From contig JAKQGT010000220.1 in assembly GCA_029556005.1 (NCBI GenBank), positions 1-8,377 on the forward strand: a stretch of DNA of 8,377 nucleotides, in the 5' to 3' direction. Shown here piece by piece: positions 5,738-8,377 of this stretch. The notes beneath the pieces are model-generated. The model had not been told where the DNA came from. It saw only the letters and a list, made by a program, of their open reading frames with translations, and did no database searches. The translations under genes and the position numbers were made by a program. The first letter of the stretch is position 1. Each line of letters opens with the position of its first letter. This DNA comes from Chlamydiota bacterium (GTDB lineage: Bacteria; Chlamydiota; Chlamydiia; Chlamydiales; Simkaniaceae).

Positions 5738-7294
5738 ATGACAAATTACGCAAAAAACACTGCTATCTGGGGAATTTGTATTGGGGTGTTTGTCCTCTCT
5801 TTGGATTGGTCCATCGTTACCAATGCCCTTCCAGAAATTCAAAAGAGTTTAGGAACGAATCTTTCTGAACTGCAGTGGGTTATGAATGCCTTTGGGCTTG
5901 TCATTACAGCCTTTTTGGTGACGATGGGGCGCTTGGCGGATGCTTTTGGACGTAAGAGAGTGTTTTGTTTGGGGCTAGGAGTCGGGATGGTTGCAGCCCT
6001 TGCAGCAGCCCTTTCTCCCACCCCTTTTTGGTTGATTGGATGTCGCGCTTTTCAAGGGCTGGCTGCTGCAATGGTTGTCCCTGCTTCGCAATCTTTGATG
6101 ACACATGCCTATAGCGAAAAAGAGCATGGAAAAGCGATTGCGATTTGGATGACGATGATTGGAGCAGGGCTCTCCTGTGGTCCCGTTGTAAGTGGAGTGA
6201 TTTTAGAGTACCTTTCGTGGCATTGGATTTTCTATTTAAATGTCCCCCTTCTTTTGGTGAGTTTTTTGATGACACGTTTTGCTGCTATGGAATCACGTAA
6301 TGAAGCGCATCCTCCTAAAATTGATTTTCCCGGCTTATGCCTACTCATTTTCCTTTTAGGAGGATGGGTTTATGGTCTCATCGAAGCCCCCCGTTTAGGA
6401 TGGTCTTCTCCACTTATCTTAGGGGTTTTTATCTTCTCTTTTGTGGCTTTGGGGGGTTTTGTGATTGTCGAATGGAAAACACGTTACCCCATTTTGCAGA
6501 TCCACTTTTTTACAAATCGGAACTTTTTGGCAAGTTGCATAGCAAAATTTGCCATTGTTTTTCTGGTCTGGGGGGTGTTTTTTATGACCCCTCTTTACTT
6601 GCAAACAGTCCGCGGAGAATCTCCTGCTATTTCAGGGCTCATGATGCTTTGCATTACCCTTTCTTTTACACTCACCTCTCGACTTACAGCCAGGGTTTCT
6701 GAAAAGATCAATCGGAAATATTTAATCTATTTAGGGATGTTTCTTGTGAGTATTGGTGTCATGCTCATGTCTCTTTTAGGACCTTATACGGCGGCGATCT
6801 GGATGATTTTTCTCTTTGTGTTCTTGGGGTTGGGTTGGGGAACGATGTCTGCTCCCTCCACGGCTATGGGAATAGCTGCAATGCCACGCGAGCAGGTAGG
6901 GGTAGCTTCCGGAACAGTGGTGACAATGCAAGAACTCGGGGGATCCGTTGGGATGGCTTTTATTGGGACATTATTCCGGGTTCAAGAGATGAAAAAACTC
7001 ACGGAAAAACTCCACCTTTCGTCTCTTAATCTGTCTAGTGAAACCATTGAAAAAATCACAAAAGCCTTTGCTAATCCCAATCAAGAGGGGACATTTTTGA
7101 GTTATTTACCCGAAGCTTTGCAAAATAAACTCCATGCCATTTTTCAAGAATCTTTCATCCATGGCTTTAAATATGGTCTTTGGGGGTGTGGAGGGGTGAT
7201 GATTATTGCGCTGATAGGGGTTATTCTGTTGGTATCCAAAGAGACTGCATCTCCTCCACAAGGGGGAGATGAGGTACTGGAAACGCTTCCTTAG
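5738..7294 (+). CDS. DHA2-family (EmrB/QacA-type) MFS multidrug efflux transporter, 14 TM segments
   Basis: The 518-residue inner-membrane protein has the size and order of 14-TM drug:H+ antiporters. TM1 carries LDWSIVTNALPEI (22-34), the family's D1 motif (usually LDxTIVNVALP). Motif A is GRLADAFGRKR (64-74), motif B contains Arg103 in GCRAFQGLAAAMVVP, and motif C is GAGLSCGPVVSG (142-153), the mark of exporters. A hydrophilic loop of about 60 residues (413-475) precedes the last TM segment, as in EmrB-like proteins. Such pumps expel lipophilic compounds using the proton gradient; the substrate here is unknown. No EmrA membrane-fusion partner or TetR/MarR regulator is present in the window. 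The ATG at 5738 has only a weak GAAAGAAG site. The stop TAG abuts the stop of the convergent thiamine pyrophosphokinase gene, with no terminator between them. Confidence 0.92.
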   Translation: MTNYAKNTAIWGICIGVFVLSLDWSIVTNALPEIQKSLGTNLSELQWVMNAFGLVITAFLVTMGRLADAFGRKRVFCLGLGVGMVAALAAALSPTPFWLIGCRAFQGLAAAMVVPASQSLMTHAYSEKEHGKAIAIWMTMIGAGLSCGPVVSGVILEYLSWHWIFYLNVPLLLVSFLMTRFAAMESRNEAHPPKIDFPGLCLLIFLLGGWVYGLIEAPRLGWSSPLILGVFIFSFVALGGFVIVEWKTRYPILQIHFFTNRNFLASCIAKFAIVFLVWGVFFMTPLYLQTVRGESPAISGLMMLCITLSFTLTSRLTARVSEKINRKYLIYLGMFLVSIGVMLMSLLGPYTAAIWMIFLFVFLGLGWGTMSAPSTAMGIAAMPREQVGVASGTVVTMQELGGSVGMAFIGTLFRVQEMKKLTEKLHLSSLNLSSETIEKITKAFANPNQEGTFLSYLPEALQNKLHAIFQESFIHGFKYGLWGCGGVMIIALIGVILLVSKETASPPQGGDEVLETLP

Positions 7295-8308
7295 TTAACG
7301 ATCACTGGCTTTAGTCAAGACTCTGGTAGAAGTTAGATCTTCTAACGACAACATTTCTTCATCAATTTTATCGGTCAAAAAACATAAAATGCGCCCTTCT
7401 TTCATCTGGATTTCTACTTTTTCTCCTTCACTCACATTAGACAGGCTTAAGAAGTTTTTATCTAAGGTGTCGAATGCTCCTCCCAGATCCCACTTTAAAC
7501 CATGAGTCTCGAGAACAGCGTGAGAAAAGAGGGGAAAAAGGGAGAGGGTTTGCCCAACTTGAGTCTGGAGTTCATAGTGCTGGTTGGCTTCTAGAAATAC
7601 CCTATTTTCAGAGGGAGTATGCAAGAGGGAAGCCAGAAAATGATAGGCAGGGCTAGAAGAGTTGTTTGCTAATAGGACAAGCACTTCTCCTTGCGTGACC
7701 CGAATCGTTAATTCCTCATTTGAGCTTATTTCTAAATGTTGATTAAACTGTTCAAATTCAATAGGTTGGTCATTTAATAAAACACGAGATTTTCCGTAGA
7801 AAGGAAACAAAGTCAGGTGAAGATGATGGGGATGAATAAGCATGTCTGGATGGGTTTCAGAAAGGGCAAATAGGACGGCATCTTCTGTGAATAAAAAAAG
7901 CTCTTTGGGGTACTTTAAAAGCAAATAGAGATTATAGAGGGAGTGATCAGGTCGATATCCAAAAGCTCCAAACAAAACAGAAGTCGTTTTGGGACGATGA
8001 TAAGTTTCGAGGGCAAACCCTAGATCAGTACAATCTTTTGCACGATCTAAGAGGATTTTTTCAATTCCATTGTAAGGGGGACTACTCATCCACAGGGGAT
8101 TGGCTGAGTCCATATCTCCTACGATGACCGTAGGAGTGATGTTCATTTGGTAGCAGTAATTAAACCCTCCATCAACAGCAATGAGGGGGGGAGTCTCTTC
8201 AAAACTTTCGAGATAAGAGGTGACTTTGCTACAGTCTGAAATTTCTCCATTCGCGAAAAAAATAGCTTGTGGATCGATCTGAAGACTTTGAATCAGTAAA
8301 AAAAACAC
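7295..8308 (-). CDS. Thiamine pyrophosphokinase with duplicated C-terminal domain
   Basis: The enzyme transfers pyrophosphate from ATP to thiamine, making the cofactor thiamine diphosphate in the cytoplasm. The catalytic domain (about 15-135) has FFANGEI (17-23), AVDGG (44-48), VGDMDS (63-68), DCTDLGFAL (92-100) and GAFGYRPDHSLYN (114-126), all typical of the TPK/ThiN family. At 337 residues it is over 100 longer than usual bacterial TPKs (about 210-220). The excess comes from two successive copies of the beta-rich thiamine-binding module, about 137-214 and 236-312. The second is canonical (LSLFPL, GLKWDL, SLSN, then EGRILCF); the first is degenerate (LTLFPF, ISSN, then QGEVLVL). The GTG start at 8308 is fixed by AGGAGG 5 nt upstream. 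An unidentified gene ends 9 bp before it, suggesting an operon. No TPP riboswitch is visible. The name thiN would fit, but I leave the symbol open. Confidence 0.88.
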   Translation of the reverse strand: MFFLLIQSLQIDPQAIFFANGEISDCSKVTSYLESFEETPPLIAVDGGFNYCYQMNITPTVIVGDMDSANPLWMSSPPYNGIEKILLDRAKDCTDLGFALETYHRPKTTSVLFGAFGYRPDHSLYNLYLLLKYPKELFLFTEDAVLFALSETHPDMLIHPHHLHLTLFPFYGKSRVLLNDQPIEFEQFNQHLEISSNEELTIRVTQGEVLVLLANNSSSPAYHFLASLLHTPSENRVFLEANQHYELQTQVGQTLSLFPLFSHAVLETHGLKWDLGGAFDTLDKNFLSLSNVSEGEKVEIQMKEGRILCFLTDKIDEEMLSLEDLTSTRVLTKASDR

Positions 8309-8313
8309 TAGGT

Positions 8314-8319
8314 CCTCCT
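8314..8319 (-). promoter_or_regulatory. Ribosome binding site deciding the GTG start of thiamine pyrophosphokinase
   Basis: A perfect AGGAGG on the minus strand lies 5 nt before GTG at 8308. Its first two bases are the last two of the upstream gene's TAG stop (8318-8320), so translation of the two genes is probably coupled. Confidence 0.8.
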
Positions 8320-8377
8320 AAGTGGTGATGGGGTCACAGAGTTTGCCTTCTTCCACGTGGAGGAAATAGGCTGCTGG
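8318..8377 (-). CDS. 3' end of an unidentified gene (last 19 codons)
   Basis: On the minus strand the window edge opens in a frame reading PAAYFLHVEEGKLCDPITT and ending in TAG at 8318-8320. The stop is 9 bp before the GTG of the thiamine pyrophosphokinase gene and overlaps its ribosome site, the arrangement expected of an upstream operon partner. The peptide looks like a genuine folded C-terminus, but I do not recognise the family from 19 residues and assign no function. The other frames cannot be excluded on this length. Confidence 0.55.
   Translation of the reverse strand, partial: PAAYFLHVEEGKLCDPITT

Noticed and set aside
5904..6275. A 123-codon minus-strand open frame inside the DHA2 transporter gene
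   Set aside because: It lies wholly antisense to a clear membrane transporter, has low-complexity basic/serine composition and no recognisable domain; it is a shadow of the coding strand.
8309..8377. Search for a TPP riboswitch upstream of the thiamine pyrophosphokinase
   Set aside because: The space is occupied by the end of another gene and none of the conserved THI-box segments (such as CTGAGA) is seen; a riboswitch further up the operon cannot be excluded.

Overview
The window looks like a chromosomal segment of a Chlamydiota bacterium, most likely a chlamydia-like amoebal or environmental symbiont (Parachlamydiales type) and not a classical Chlamydia. The main support is the glucose-6-phosphate isomerase, which follows the chlamydial Pgi pattern as I recall it (GSPMDD-SKY, GGRYS-TSMVG, FPAHLQQC-MESNGK and EFIGFL blocks, about 525 aa). 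That comparison is from memory; no database was searched. The exact genus cannot be read from the sequence.

Layout. Bases 1-228 hold a possible truncated end of a plus-strand gene whose frame runs into a minus-strand tRNA-Pro(TGG) at 143-217. An AT-rich gap (229-387) follows. Next come a multi-pass membrane protein with a zinc-protease HELGH motif (388-1152) and, 40 bp later, a membrane-anchored endonuclease/exonuclease/phosphatase-fold protein (1193-2332). Then come pgi (2390-3976) and a 12-TM MFS carrier (3977-5257) that starts on the base after the pgi stop codon.

The 480-bp gap at 5258-5737 is not empty. On the minus strand it holds two tandem microprotein genes of 40 and 44 codons. Each encodes a short hydrophobic N-terminus followed by a single zinc finger whose cysteine spacing matches, or nearly matches, the RanBP2-type consensus. 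Both have good Shine-Dalgarno sites. They are the most unusual part of the window. A perfect 6-bp inverted repeat (5610-5624) lies in their upstream region.

The last part holds a 14-TM DHA2/EmrB-type drug-efflux MFS protein (5738-7294). It converges, with abutting stop codons, on a minus-strand thiamine pyrophosphokinase (7295-8308). This enzyme is long for its family because its C-terminal beta module appears to be present twice. It is preceded, 9 bp away, by the last 19 codons of an unidentified minus-strand gene that runs off the window.

Working together. Pgi and the following carrier are probably co-transcribed and translationally coupled. The protease-like and EEP genes probably form a second unit, and the two zinc-finger microproteins a third. 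The thiamine pyrophosphokinase would turn salvaged thiamine into the cofactor TPP; no TPP riboswitch or thiamine transporter is recognisable here.
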